Assembly (NCBI GenBank): GCA_003260025.2
Contig: QFZU02000039.1
Location: 1-46,621 of the forward strand
Length of the DNA: 46,621 nt
Origin: Microbispora triticiradicis
Lineage (GTDB): Bacteria; Actinomycetota; Actinomycetes; Streptosporangiales; Streptosporangiaceae
Reading direction: 5' to 3'
Positions 9,020-17,899 of the stretch are shown here, piece after piece. Made by a program: the position numbers and the translations under genes. The notes under the pieces were generated by a model. That model searched no databases and was not told where the DNA came from. It was given only the letters and a program-made list of their open reading frames with translations. Within the stretch, counting starts at the first letter, position 1; each line of letters starts with the position of its first letter.

Positions 9020-9084
9020 CACGAGCCAGCCACACGAGCCGACCGCACGAGCAGGCGGCACGAGCCGGCCGCACGAGCCCGGCG
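9020..9084. repeat. 13-bp tandem repeat, five copies
   Basis: Five units of 13 bp start at 9020, 9033, 9046, 9059 and 9072. Each begins CACGAGCC (one copy CACGAGCA) and is followed by a variable 5-bp block (AGCCA, GACCG, GGCGG, GGCCG, CGGCG). The array begins 20 bp after the hydratase stop, in the 152-bp gap to the convergent SnoaL-like gene. No known function; probably slippage-generated. Confidence 0.75.
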
Positions 9085-9152
9085 GTGGGGACGCGACGCG
9101 GCCGGCGCCGCGCCCCCGCAGCGCTCCCTCCCCGCGCTCCTTGGCGGCTGCC

Positions 9153-9578
9153 TCAGCCGCTGAGCTGCTGCAGGATGCCCAGACGGTCGGGGAGCACCTC
9201 GTACTCCACGATCCTGCCGTCGCGGAACCGGATCGTGCTGATGCTCTGGCCGCTGAAGCGGCGTCCGCTCGGCGGGGCGCCGAACACCTCGCCGCGCTGC
9301 ACGCCCTCGATGGTCCAGTAGACGACGACCCGATCGCCCTCGGCGACGGTGTCCGTCACGGTCGCGGTCACGCCTTCGACCGCCGAGCGCAGCCAGGTGA
9401 TGTGCTGGACGAACCCCGCCCGCCCGAGGTTGCCCCCGGCGGGCACCGCGCCGTCCGTCGCCTCGTCGGCGACGATCTCGTCGAGGACGTCGAGCCGCCC
9501 CTGCGAGACGACCTCCTCGTAGAAACGCCTGGCCACCGTACGGTTGATCTCGGTGGTGCTCGTCTCCGTCGTGCTCAT
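9153..9578 (-). CDS. SnoaL-like / NTF2-fold ester cyclase family protein
   Basis: 141 residues. NTF2-like alpha+beta barrel signature: NRTVARRFYEEVVSQGRLDVLDEIVADEATDG, then VTDTVAEGDRVVVYWTIEG, and FSGQSISTIRFRDGRIVEYEVLPDRLGILQQL at the end. Many actinobacterial members are annotated as ester cyclases, but outside aromatic polyketide clusters their substrates are mostly unknown. It is the last gene of the leftward block, 46 bp after the SDR gene, so a shared substrate is plausible. Function beyond the fold is not deducible. Confidence 0.85.
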   Translation of the reverse strand: MSTTETSTTEINRTVARRFYEEVVSQGRLDVLDEIVADEATDGAVPAGGNLGRAGFVQHITWLRSAVEGVTATVTDTVAEGDRVVVYWTIEGVQRGEVFGAPPSGRRFSGQSISTIRFRDGRIVEYEVLPDRLGILQQLSG

Positions 9579-9624
9579 CGGCGGTCTCCTTCTCCTGTCG
9601 GTAGCTGTGGTCGGTGCGTGCGGG

Positions 9625-10437
9625 TCACGGGCGTACGGGCGGCAGCGGGAGGATGCCGAGGCTCGCGTCGAGGCCGCCGTCGACGACCAGGGCGGTCCCG
9701 GTGACGTACGACGCGGCGGGCGAGGTGAGGAACCAGACGGCCTCGGCCTGCTCGCGGGGCTCGGCGAACCGCTGGAGCGGGATGCGGCGCTCGATCTCGG
9801 CGGTGAGCACGGGGTCCCGGCGCACCCCGGCGTTGATCCGCGTCCAGGTGAGCCCCGGGGCGAGGGCGTTGACCCGGATGCCGTCGGGCGCGTGGTCGAT
9901 GGCCGCGGCGCGGACGAGATTGATCAGCGCGCCCTTCGACGCGTTGTACGCCCAGTTGCCGGGGTCGGCGCGCAGCCCGGCCACGGACGCGGTCACCACG
10001 ACCGCCCCGCCCCCGGCGGCGCGCAGGGCGGGCACGGCGGCCCTGATGCCCAGGATCGGGCCCCGGAGGTTGACCGCGAAGATCCGCTCCGCGGCCTCCA
10101 CCGCCCCCGGGGACTCCCACGGCCGGGTGCCGCCGATACCGGCGTTGAGCACGACCGCGTCGAGGCGGCCGAACTCGCGGACCGCCAGCTCCACAGCGGC
10201 GTGGTTGGTCTCCTCCCGCGACACGTCGCCGGCCAGCGTCAGCACGCCGTCGAGCCCCGCGAGCTCCTTGAGCGCGTATTCGTCGTGGTCCACGGCGAGC
10301 ACCGCGACGCCGCGCTCCGCGTACAGCTCGGCGGTGGCCCGGCCGATGCCCGACCCCGCGCCCGTCACGAGGACGGCGCGCGGACCCGGGCCGGCCGAGG
10401 AGTCGGAGGAGCCAGAGGAGGGGTTGGGCGAGGTCAT
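9625..10437 (-). CDS. SDR-family NAD(P)-dependent oxidoreductase
   Basis: 270 residues. After a Ser/Pro/Gly-rich N-terminal tail (~18 residues) comes the Rossmann motif VTGAGSGIG, then NAGIGG, the serine in TASVAG and the YNASK catalytic Tyr/Lys, ending in VTGTALVVDGG: a classical SDR. The Asp after the second strand (LAVDHDE) favours NAD(H). Its ATG overlaps the stop of the ABC ATPase gene by 4 bp, so it is translationally coupled to the importer and probably acts on the imported compound or its breakdown product. Substrate unknown. Confidence 0.9.
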   Translation of the reverse strand: MTSPNPSSGSSDSSAGPGPRAVLVTGAGSGIGRATAELYAERGVAVLAVDHDEYALKELAGLDGVLTLAGDVSREETNHAAVELAVREFGRLDAVVLNAGIGGTRPWESPGAVEAAERIFAVNLRGPILGIRAAVPALRAAGGGAVVVTASVAGLRADPGNWAYNASKGALINLVRAAAIDHAPDGIRVNALAPGLTWTRINAGVRRDPVLTAEIERRIPLQRFAEPREQAEAVWFLTSPAASYVTGTALVVDGGLDASLGILPLPPVRP

Positions 10438-12308
10438 GGGGCCTCCAGGTTGAGGGCGGCGTGCGGGAGTGCTCCCGCCGTACGCCCCGCGTCGATCCGC
10501 GGGACGGCGGCGAGCAGTTCTGCGGTGTAGGCGGCGCGCGGGGCGCGGAAGACGTCGGCGACGGCGCCGGTCTCGACCAGCCTTCCGTCCTTCATCACGG
10601 CCACGCGGTCGCAGACCTGGCGGACGACGCCCAGATCGTGCGAGATGAACAGCAGCGCGACCCCCGCCTCGCGCCGCAGCTCGGCGAGCAGGGCCAGGAT
10701 CTGCGCCTGCACGGTGACGTCGAGCGCGGACACCGGCTCGTCGCAGACGATCACCTCGGGGCCCGGGGCGAGCGCGCGGGCGATCGCGACCCGCTGGCGC
10801 TGGCCGCCGCTCAGCCGGGCGGGCACGCGGTCCAGCAGGGCGGGGTCGAGCCCGACCCGGCCGAGCAGCGCGGCGACCCGCTCACGCCTGCGGCGTCGCG
10901 GCATCCTCCCCGGCACCGCCTCGCCGACGACCCGCTCGACCGTGAAGCGCGGGTCGAACGAGCTCAGCGGGTCCTGGTCGACGAGCTGGATCCGGGAGCG
11001 CCGCGGGCGCCGGTCGCGCTCGCGCAGCCCGCTCCACGGCTCGCCGTCGAGCAGCACCGTCCCGGCGTCGGGGACGATCTCCGCCAGCACGATCCGCGCG
11101 GTGGTGCTCTTCCCCGACCCCGACTCGCCGACCAGACCGAGCGCCTCCCCCGCGCGCAGGTCGAACGACACGTCGCCGACGGCCGTACGCCACGATCCGT
11201 CCGGGGAGCGGTAGCGCTTGGTGACGCCCCGCACCGAGACGACGGCATGGTCCGTCACCCGGGCCGGCGCCGCCGGCGCTCGGGAGGCGGTGGCGGGCCG
11301 CGCCCGCCCGGGGTGGAAGCAGCGGACCATCCGGTCCTGCCCGTCCTGCCCGTCCTCCCCGTACGACACGGGGGGCGGCGGCTCGGAGCGGCAGCGGTCG
11401 TCGGCGAGCGCGCAGCGCGGAGCGTACGGGCAGCCGGTGGCGGCCGCGGGTCCGGTCCGGACGATCGGCAGCCCTCGCACCGGACCGCCGCCCGGGTTGT
11501 CCGGGCCGTCCAGGACGGGCACGGCCGCCAGCAGGTCGGCGGTGTAGGGGTGGGCGGGAGACGCCAGCAGGGCCGCCGCCGGTCCCCGCTCCACGACCAG
11601 GCCCGCGAACAGGACGGCGATCTGGCCGGCGAGCCGGGCGACGACCGCGAGGTCGTGGCTGATGAGCAGCAGCGCCGTGCCCCGCCGCCGCCGCTCCTCC
11701 AGCAGGCCGAGCACCTGCGCCTGCACGGTGACGTCGAGTGCCGTGGTGGGCTCGTCCGCGATCAGCAGGGCGGGTTCGGCCGCGATGGCGGAGGCGATCA
11801 GCGCCCGCTGCCGCAGGCCGCCGGACAGCTCGTGCGGATACTGCAGGAACCTCACGTGCGGGTCGGGCACCCCGGCCTCGGCGAGCAGCCGGATCACCTG
11901 GTCGTCGAGGTCGTCGCGGCGCGCCAGGCCGTGCACCTCCAGGGCCTCCGCCACCTCCAGGCCGACCCGGCGGAGCGGGTCGAGCGAGGTCAGCGCGTCC
12001 TGCAGGACGTAGCCGATGCGGCGGCCGCGCAGCCGCCGCCACTGCCCGCCGCCCAGCGTGCGCAGGTCCCGTCCCTCGAAGGTCAGCGTCCTCGCGGTCA
12101 CCCGGGCGCCCGCGCCGGCGAGGCCGAGCAGCGCCCGGGCCGTGACGCTCTTGCCCGATCCCGACTCGCCCACCACCGCGAGGCACTCCCCCGCGCGGAG
12201 GGACAGGTCGACGTCCCGTACGGCCGGTACGACGCCGCGCCGGGTGGCGAAGCCGACCGAGAGCCCCGCCACCTCCAGCAGCGGCGCGGAGGGGTGGTCG
12301 CCGCTCAT
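10434..12308 (-). CDS. Oligopeptide/nickel-type ABC importer, two fused ATPase domains
   Basis: 624 residues; start chosen at 12308, where ATGA overlaps the stop of the permease gene. It is a DppD-DppF fusion. The first half has Walker A GESGSGKS, signature LSGGLRQR, Walker B LLIADEPTTALD, and the Opp/Dpp C-terminal insertion (GCPYAPRCALADDRC) that can carry an Fe-S cluster. The second half has its own GESGSGKS, LSGGQRQR and VIVCDEPVSALD. The two sites drive import through the two permeases encoded upstream. Fused DppDF proteins are common in actinobacteria. Confidence 0.95.
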   Translation of the reverse strand: MSGDHPSAPLLEVAGLSVGFATRRGVVPAVRDVDLSLRAGECLAVVGESGSGKSVTARALLGLAGAGARVTARTLTFEGRDLRTLGGGQWRRLRGRRIGYVLQDALTSLDPLRRVGLEVAEALEVHGLARRDDLDDQVIRLLAEAGVPDPHVRFLQYPHELSGGLRQRALIASAIAAEPALLIADEPTTALDVTVQAQVLGLLEERRRRGTALLLISHDLAVVARLAGQIAVLFAGLVVERGPAAALLASPAHPYTADLLAAVPVLDGPDNPGGGPVRGLPIVRTGPAAATGCPYAPRCALADDRCRSEPPPPVSYGEDGQDGQDRMVRCFHPGRARPATASRAPAAPARVTDHAVVSVRGVTKRYRSPDGSWRTAVGDVSFDLRAGEALGLVGESGSGKSTTARIVLAEIVPDAGTVLLDGEPWSGLRERDRRPRRSRIQLVDQDPLSSFDPRFTVERVVGEAVPGRMPRRRRRERVAALLGRVGLDPALLDRVPARLSGGQRQRVAIARALAPGPEVIVCDEPVSALDVTVQAQILALLAELRREAGVALLFISHDLGVVRQVCDRVAVMKDGRLVETGAVADVFRAPRAAYTAELLAAVPRIDAGRTAGALPHAALNLEAP

Positions 12309-13180
12309 CGGACCTCCCGTCCTTCGTAGCGGGCCTGCAGGGCCCGCCCGGCGACGGTGGCGGACAGCACGGTCAGCGTGATGGCCGCCCCCGGGAACAG
12401 GGCGAGGGTCCAGCTCACGTCGAGGTAGTCGCGCGACTGGGCGAGCATCGCGCCCCACTCGGGGGCGGGGGGCCGCGGGCCGAGCCCGAGGAAGCTCAGC
12501 GACGCCCCGGCGATGAGCGCGGTGCCGACGTTGACCGTGGCCAGGATCAGCAGGGGCGCGACGACGTTCGGCGCGATGTGCCGCAGCAGGATCCGCGCCG
12601 GGGCAAGGCCGAGGCCGACCGCCGCCCGCACGTACGGCGAGCCGCGGACGACCAGCGCCTGCGCGCGCACGACCCGGGCGAACCCCGGCGCGAGGGCGAC
12701 GGTGATGGCCAGGGCGGCGTTGCGGGTGCCGGGCCCGAGGACGGCCACGACGAGCAGGGCCATGAGGACGGCCGGGAACGACAGCAGCACGTCGGCCAGC
12801 CGCATGGCCGCCTCGCCGGCGACGCGGCCGCCCAGCGCGGAGAACAGCCCCCAGGCGGCGCCCGCGACGCCGGCGAGCAGGGTGGAGCCCACGCCGACGA
12901 GCAGCGACGGCCGCGCGCCGAAGACCAGCCGGGCGAGCACGTCACGGCCGAGCTGGTCGGTGCCGAGCGGGTGTCCCTTCATAGGCCCGCGCAGCGCGAG
13001 CGCCGGGTCCACCCGGTCGGGCGCGTGGGCGAACAGGCCGGGGAAGGCCGCGGCCAGGCAGACGAGCGCGAAGAACGCGACGGCCAGCGCGACGCCCGGC
13101 CGGGGCAGCCCCACCTTCCGCAGGCCGGCCCACGCGGGCTCGTACGGCCCGCCGGCCGCCGCGTCCTGGACCGCGCTCAC
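12305..13180 (-). CDS. ABC importer permease, DppC/OppC type
   Basis: 291 residues with a GTG start at 13180 overlapping the preceding permease stop by 4 bp. The N-terminal segment (PGVALAVAFFALVCLAAAFPGLFA), the HPLGTDQLGRDVLARLVFGAR motif and the conserved EAA-type loop (AQALVVRGSPYVRAAVGLGLAPARILLRH) are those of the DppC half of peptide/nickel importers. Six membrane segments are visible. It pairs with the DppB-type protein to form the channel. Confidence 0.94.
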   Translation of the reverse strand: MSAVQDAAAGGPYEPAWAGLRKVGLPRPGVALAVAFFALVCLAAAFPGLFAHAPDRVDPALALRGPMKGHPLGTDQLGRDVLARLVFGARPSLLVGVGSTLLAGVAGAAWGLFSALGGRVAGEAAMRLADVLLSFPAVLMALLVVAVLGPGTRNAALAITVALAPGFARVVRAQALVVRGSPYVRAAVGLGLAPARILLRHIAPNVVAPLLILATVNVGTALIAGASLSFLGLGPRPPAPEWGAMLAQSRDYLDVSWTLALFPGAAITLTVLSATVAGRALQARYEGREVR

Positions 13181-14112
13181 GCCGCCGCCCCGATCCGCGG
13201 GTCGGCGAGCCCGTAGAGCAGGTCGACGACGATGTTGATCAGGGAGAAGGTGAGCGCGGAGAGCACCACCACACCCGTCACGACCGGGAAGTCCCGGCCG
13301 CGCACCGCCGCCACCACGACGTGGCCGAGGCCCTGCCGGGCGAAGACCGTCTCCACGACCACGGTGCCGGCGAGCAGTTCCCCGAGCACCCAGCCGGAGA
13401 GCGTGAGCACCGGCAGCGCGGCGTGCCGCAGCGCGTGGCGCACGCGGATGCGGTGCTCGGTGGCGCCGCGTGCCCGGGCGGTCAGCGCGAACGGCTGGTC
13501 CAGGGCGCGTTCCAGCCCTTCCCTGGTCACCTGGGCCAGCACCCCGGCGATGGGCAGCGCGAGCGCGGCGCACGGCAGCACCAGCTCGGCCGGGCCGTCG
13601 TCGCCGATCACGGGGAACCAGCCCAGGTGGAAAGAGAAGGCGGCCAGCAGCAGGATGCCGATCCAGAAGTTCGGCGTCGAGATCGAGCAGAACTCGGCGG
13701 CGCGCGACAGCGCCCGCAGGCGCGGCCGGCCGGCCGTGAGCGTGGCGAGCGCCACCGCGAGGCCGAAGCCGAGGGCCGCCGCCCCCGCCGCGAGCGCCAG
13801 GGTGGCGCCGATCTGCTCGCCGATCACCTGGCTCACCGGCCGGCCGAGCTGGTAGGAGCCGCCGAGGTCGGCGCGCAGGAGCCGGCCGAGGAACAGGGCG
13901 TACTGCACGACGATCGGCTCCCGCAGGCCGTACTCCGCGCGGATCGCGTCCAGCACCTGGGGTGTGGCGTTGGCCTGGACCCCGCCCGCGATGACGCGGG
14001 CGGGGTCGCCGGGCACCAGCCGCATCCCGGCGAAGGCGAACGTGGCGGCGCCCCACAGCACGAACAGGGTCAGCGCCAGCCTGCGGGTCAGCCGGCGGGC
14101 CAGCGGCGGCAC
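13177..14112 (-). CDS. ABC importer permease, DppB/OppB type
   Basis: 311 residues from a GTG at 14112 (VPPLARRLTRRLALTLFVLWG), 4 nt after the binding-protein stop. An exact start a few codons away cannot be excluded. DppB features: MRLVPGDPARV after TM1, ADLGGSY, STPNFWIGILLL, and the EAA loop ALDQPFALTARARGATEHRIRVRHALRHAALPVLT. Six TM segments. Partner of the DppC-type permease. Confidence 0.93.
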   Translation of the reverse strand: MPPLARRLTRRLALTLFVLWGAATFAFAGMRLVPGDPARVIAGGVQANATPQVLDAIRAEYGLREPIVVQYALFLGRLLRADLGGSYQLGRPVSQVIGEQIGATLALAAGAAALGFGLAVALATLTAGRPRLRALSRAAEFCSISTPNFWIGILLLAAFSFHLGWFPVIGDDGPAELVLPCAALALPIAGVLAQVTREGLERALDQPFALTARARGATEHRIRVRHALRHAALPVLTLSGWVLGELLAGTVVVETVFARQGLGHVVVAAVRGRDFPVVTGVVVLSALTFSLINIVVDLLYGLADPRIGAAA

Positions 14113-14116
14113 GGGA

Positions 14117-15829
14117 TCACGCCCCCAGCCACACGCCGTGGAAGACCGGGTAGGTCTGGGCGTCGAAGGCGACGCCGCGCGCCTTGGCGGAAAAGGCGGT
14201 GAGCTGCACCGGCGTGTAGAGCGGCAGCACGTACGCCTGCCGGAGCACCTCGTGCTGGACGGCAGCGTAGTCCTTCGCGGCGGTGGCCGGATCGGACGTC
14301 TCCGCCGCCTCCTCCACCCAGGTGTCGATCCGCGGCGAGTCGACCAGCGCGACGTTGCCGCCGGCCTTGGCGTAGGTGTTGCCCGAGGCGAACGCGAAGC
14401 GCAGCACATCGGGCGTGGGCCGGGCGAAGCTGACGTCGACGAGGTCGTACTCGCCGCCGATGAGGTATTTGCTCACGAACGCGCCGGTGTCCACGGCCGG
14501 TCGCTCGATCTTGATGCCGGCGAGCTTGGCCTGGGCCTGGACGCCCTCGGCGAGCACGTCGCGCTGCTCCTTGTTGCCCTCCGCCCAGTAGGGCCAGGTG
14601 AGGGCGAGGGTCCTGCCGTCCTTGACGCGGTAGCCGCCGGGACCCTTCTTCCAGCCCGCCTCGTCGAGCAGCCGCTCCGCCGCGGCGAGGTCGTAGGACG
14701 CCAGTTCGCTCTCGGCCGTCGCGTCGTAGGCCGCGGTCGTGCGGCTCAGCGGGTTGCGCGCGACGGGGAACCGGCCGAAGTAGATGTTCTTCACCAGTTC
14801 GGCGACGTTCACGGCGGCCGACAGGGCGCGGCGCACGCGCACGTCCTTGAGCGGCCCGCGGGTCTGGTTCAGATAGAGGTTGTAGTTCAGGCCCGGCGTC
14901 TCCTGCACGGTGAGATCGAATCCCCCGAGCGACCGCAGTCTGCCGGCGTTGACCGGCGGGACGCCCGCGATCGCCTGGACCTGCCCGCTGGTGAGCGCGC
15001 CGTACCGGGTGGCGTCCTCGGGGACGAACTCGAACACGAGGCCGTCGAGATAGGCCGCGCCCTGGTGGGACGCACCGGCGGGAGGCGAGGCGTAGGCGGC
15101 GTTCTTGCTCAGCGTGACCCGCTTGTCCTTCTCCCAGGAGACGTAGGAGAAGGGGCCGGTGCCGACCGGGCGGTAGTCCGCGACCGGCTTGGCCAGCGCC
15201 GCCGGGCTCTGGATGCCCAGGTACGGCACCGACAGGGCCTGCAGGAACGGGGTGAACGGCCGCTTCAGCGTCACCTCGACGACGTGGTCGTCCACCACCC
15301 GCGACTTCTCGTACGGCGCGATCAGCGACGCGGCGTAGGCCGACTTGGTGGCCGGGTCCACCACGTGGTCGAGCGTCGCCTTCACCGCCTCGGCGGTGAA
15401 CGGCGTGCCGTCGTGGAAGGTGACGCCGTCCCTGAGGGTGAACGTGTAGGTCCGTCCGTCTCCGGACACGGCCCACTTCGTGGCGAGCCAGGGCCCGAAG
15501 GTGGCGGGACCGGTCTGGACGACCAGGGAGTCGAAGATGTTGCGGTCGATCAGGCCGGTCACCGCGGTGGCCGCCACCGCGGGGTCGAGCGACACCTGCG
15601 TGCCGGCGAGCGCGTAGGTGAGGGTGCCGCCGGCCACCGGGCCGGCCGCGCCGGCCCGTCCGGCGGACGGCTCGTCCCGTCCGCCTGTCGTGACGACCAG
15701 GACGAGGACGATGGCCGCGGCCACGACCAGGGCGGCCGCCACGACCGCCGGACGCCTGGACCGCAGGCTGCCCCGTCGCCCGGCCGGTTCGTCGTCCACT
15801 TGGGTGGCGGTGTCGTCGCTCACTGACAT
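14117..15829 (-). CDS. ABC importer substrate-binding protein, family 5, membrane-anchored
   Basis: 570 residues. SBP_bac_5 signature: TLTYALAGTQVSLDPAV, LATKWAVSGDGRTYTFTLRDGVTFHDGTPFTAEAVKATL, PVGTGPFSYVSW. Residues ~29-47 form a membrane segment after a basic RRGSLRSRR stretch, and no lipobox cysteine follows; the protein therefore seems held by an uncleaved N-terminal anchor instead of a lipid, which is unusual for this family. It captures the extracellular ligand (a peptide, metal chelate, opine or sugar conjugate; sequence does not decide). First importer gene of the leftward operon. Confidence 0.93.
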   Translation of the reverse strand: MSVSDDTATQVDDEPAGRRGSLRSRRPAVVAAALVVAAAIVLVLVVTTGGRDEPSAGRAGAAGPVAGGTLTYALAGTQVSLDPAVAATAVTGLIDRNIFDSLVVQTGPATFGPWLATKWAVSGDGRTYTFTLRDGVTFHDGTPFTAEAVKATLDHVVDPATKSAYAASLIAPYEKSRVVDDHVVEVTLKRPFTPFLQALSVPYLGIQSPAALAKPVADYRPVGTGPFSYVSWEKDKRVTLSKNAAYASPPAGASHQGAAYLDGLVFEFVPEDATRYGALTSGQVQAIAGVPPVNAGRLRSLGGFDLTVQETPGLNYNLYLNQTRGPLKDVRVRRALSAAVNVAELVKNIYFGRFPVARNPLSRTTAAYDATAESELASYDLAAAERLLDEAGWKKGPGGYRVKDGRTLALTWPYWAEGNKEQRDVLAEGVQAQAKLAGIKIERPAVDTGAFVSKYLIGGEYDLVDVSFARPTPDVLRFAFASGNTYAKAGGNVALVDSPRIDTWVEEAAETSDPATAAKDYAAVQHEVLRQAYVLPLYTPVQLTAFSAKARGVAFDAQTYPVFHGVWLGA

Positions 15830-15971
15830 CGGTGACGCCTTTTCTGTCGCGATGGGAAAAGGAGAGAGCGGGGCACGCGGGCGCGCCGAAATAGCCGGAA
15901 CCCGGCGGAACCGGCGGATCGATTGGCGAATTCCCGTCCCGCGGACCAGGAGAATTCAGGACATCGACGGA

Positions 15972-16000
15972 ATCACACCACGACAAAACGCGACGGTCAA
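15972..16000 (-). promoter_or_regulatory. Putative promoter of the ABC importer operon
   Basis: On the minus strand TTGACC (15995-16000) is followed after 17 bp by TGTGAT (15972-15977), about 140 bp upstream of the binding-protein start, in a markedly AT-richer 216-bp gap (15830-16045). Near the LysR stop lies ATTGA-AA-TCAAT (16039-16050), a possible regulator half-site. Inferred by eye only. Confidence 0.4.
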
Positions 16001-16045
16001 CTTATTAGACCATTGTCGCCGACCCATTTGCGATGCCGATTGAAA

Positions 16046-16948
16046 TCAATTCGAATTCCCTATGGCAACCTGCGCGGCGAGCGCGCCGGGGAATTCCGCG
16101 ACCGAGGAGAAGAATTCACGCAGGGCCGCGCAGGCACTCGACTCGATCTCCGGGTCGAGCCCCCGCCTGCTCAGCAGGCGCAGCCCGACCGGGTCCTGCG
16201 CGGGCAGCGGAGTGATCTCCTCCAGGCCCTTCGGCACGCCGAACGCGGTGGGCAGCAGGGCGATGCCGAGCCGGGCGCGGGCCGCGGCCAGCACACCCTC
16301 CAGGTTGACCGCCTCCGTGGTGATCCGCACCGGCCAGCCGAGCCCTTCCAGCACGCTCACGGCCTGCCGCCGCAGGGCGCACGGCTCCTGGAAGGCCACC
16401 AGCGGCACCGGCCGGTCCGGCGGCGGGAGGAACCAGCCCGGCGCGGCGAGCCAGCGCAGCGGCAGCGCGGCGACCTGCCTGCCGCCGACGCCGGGCACGA
16501 CGCCGAGGATCAGCGCCATGTCCAGCGTCCCCTTCTGGGTCGCCTCGGCCAGGGGGGTGCTGCGGTCCAGCCGGAACACGACGTCCCTCGTGGGCAGCGC
16601 CGCCATCAGCGCGCCGAGGAGGTCGGGCAGCGTCTGGTAACCCGCGTGCTCGACGGCGCCGACGGTCAGCCCCGCCGTCCGCTCGGCCCCCAGCCGGCAG
16701 AGGGCCTCGTCGTGGACGGCGAGCAGCCGCCGCGCCTCCACGAGCAGCGTCTCGCCCGCCATGGTGAACCGGGTGGACCTGCCGGTCTTCTCCACCAGCG
16801 GTTGCCCGATGACGCGTTCCAGCGATCGGACGTGCTGGCTCACGGTCGGCTGGCTGGTCCGCAGCGCGGACGCGGCCCGGCCGAAGCCACCGCAGTCGGC
16901 GATGGCCACGAACGTTCGCAGTTGCACGAGGTCGAGCAGTGCTCCCAT
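16046..16948 (-). CDS. LysR-family transcriptional regulator
   Basis: 300 residues. N-terminal winged helix (residues ~6-65: LVQLRTFVAIADCGGFGRAASALRTSQPTVSQHVRSLERVIGQPL), then the linker helix and a periplasmic-binding-like effector domain (~90-290). It lies directly upstream of, and co-directional with, the importer operon, so the imported compound or a metabolite of it is the likely co-inducer. LTTRs usually control a divergent gene; here all neighbours run the same way, so the target is inferred from proximity only. Confidence 0.9.
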   Translation of the reverse strand: MGALLDLVQLRTFVAIADCGGFGRAASALRTSQPTVSQHVRSLERVIGQPLVEKTGRSTRFTMAGETLLVEARRLLAVHDEALCRLGAERTAGLTVGAVEHAGYQTLPDLLGALMAALPTRDVVFRLDRSTPLAEATQKGTLDMALILGVVPGVGGRQVAALPLRWLAAPGWFLPPPDRPVPLVAFQEPCALRRQAVSVLEGLGWPVRITTEAVNLEGVLAAARARLGIALLPTAFGVPKGLEEITPLPAQDPVGLRLLSRRGLDPEIESSACAALREFFSSVAEFPGALAAQVAIGNSN

Positions 16949-16956
16949 ACCCGCGA

Positions 16957-16971
16957 TAATAACCCCTATTA
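16957..16971. promoter_or_regulatory. AT-rich inverted repeat just upstream of the LysR gene
   Basis: TAATA-ACCCC-TATTA (5-bp arms) lies 9 bp before the LysR start codon, in the 24-bp gap to the hydrolase gene. Its AT content is exceptional for the surroundings. A plausible autoregulatory LTTR box or -10 region. Confidence 0.45.
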
Positions 16972-16972
16972 C

Positions 16973-17704
16973 CTACATGAATAAGGGACCTTCAGGGGTA
17001 GGGTTCCGCCACCATCGGACGGCGGCAGCGGCGACCTCGGGCGGGACCCGGTGCCCGCCCCGGAACTCCTCGTACGTCACGTCGTACCCGCCGTCCCGCA
17101 ACTCGGGGACGAGGCGCCTGCTGCAGCGGTCGATCGGCAACACCCGGTCGGAGGTGCCGTGCGAGACGAAGACGCGGGGCCGGCCGTGCCGGATCATCGG
17201 AGCCATGAAGCCGGGAGAGAACGCCAGCACGGCGTGGAACAGGTCGCCGTTGGCCAGCCCCAGCGACAGCGCGTAGGAGGCGCCGTCGGAGAACCCGGCG
17301 ACGGCCACGCCGCCGAGTTCGACGGCCACGCGGGCGAACGTCTCCTCCAGGGTGGCGTCGATCCTCGACACGTCCGCGCCGTAACCGCCGACGATCACGT
17401 CCCAGGTGGCCGAGACGGCCTGCGGCGCGAGCAGCGGCACTCCGAGACTGGTGGCCTCGGGGGCCAGCCACTCCAGCGCCTGCTCCGCCGTGCCGCCCGC
17501 GCCGTGCAGCACCACGGCGAGCGGGGCCGGCCCGTCCCCGAGGCCGGGCGGCACGTGCAGCAGGGCGCGGCCGTCGAGGCGGTGGGTCCCGGGCTCGGGA
17601 GGCGACGCCGCCCGCGGCACGGCCACGGGACGGGCGGACAGCCGGCCGTGCCGCACGCCCTCCTCGGGCTCCGCGTGGGGACGGCTCCGCTCCGGCGTGG
17701 TCAT
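16973..17704 (-). CDS. Alpha/beta hydrolase, PHB-depolymerase/feruloyl-esterase-like
   Basis: 243 residues from the ATG at 17704, preferred over the GTG at 17713 because GGGAGGT is then properly spaced. Catalytic triad candidates: Ser in AVAGFSDGASYALSLG, Asp in SHGTSDRVLPID, His in FRGGHRVPPEV. The oxyanion strand reads LAVVLHGAGGTAEQ. This is the layout of cytosolic phospholipase/carboxylesterase or poly(3-hydroxybutyrate)-depolymerase-like hydrolases; no signal peptide is visible. It sits 24 bp upstream of the LysR gene on the same strand. Substrate unknown. Confidence 0.85.
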   Translation of the reverse strand: MTTPERSRPHAEPEEGVRHGRLSARPVAVPRAASPPEPGTHRLDGRALLHVPPGLGDGPAPLAVVLHGAGGTAEQALEWLAPEATSLGVPLLAPQAVSATWDVIVGGYGADVSRIDATLEETFARVAVELGGVAVAGFSDGASYALSLGLANGDLFHAVLAFSPGFMAPMIRHGRPRVFVSHGTSDRVLPIDRCSRRLVPELRDGGYDVTYEEFRGGHRVPPEVAAAAVRWWRNPTPEGPLFM

Positions 17705-17839
17705 CGGCCTCACCTCCCGCTCACCGGTCTACCCGCGGCTCGCGTGATCACCTCCGCGTCCGCGCGTACCAGGGGGAAGGTCCTGTACGGCTGCCACACC
17801 CGCGCGAAGCGAAGGGCCGACCGGCTGAGATAGTACCCA

Positions 17840-17881
17840 CCTGCACGCTCCTGCCTGCACGACCCTGCCTGCACGACCACC
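17840..17881. repeat. 14-bp tandem repeat, three copies, in the HAD gene leader
   Basis: Units begin at 17840, 17854 and 17868, each starting CCTGCACG. The array ends 18 bp before the GTG start of the HAD gene and follows TAGTAC (17831-17836), a possible -10, so it would lie in the 5' leader. The rest of 17705-17839 shows nothing I can name. Confidence 0.65.
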
Positions 17882-17899
17882 GCGAACGGACGGCCTCAC

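Noticed and set aside
10461..12329. Long open frame antisense to the ABC ATPase gene
   Set aside because: His/Arg/Gly-rich shadow of a high-GC gene; the opposite strand has full ABC motifs.
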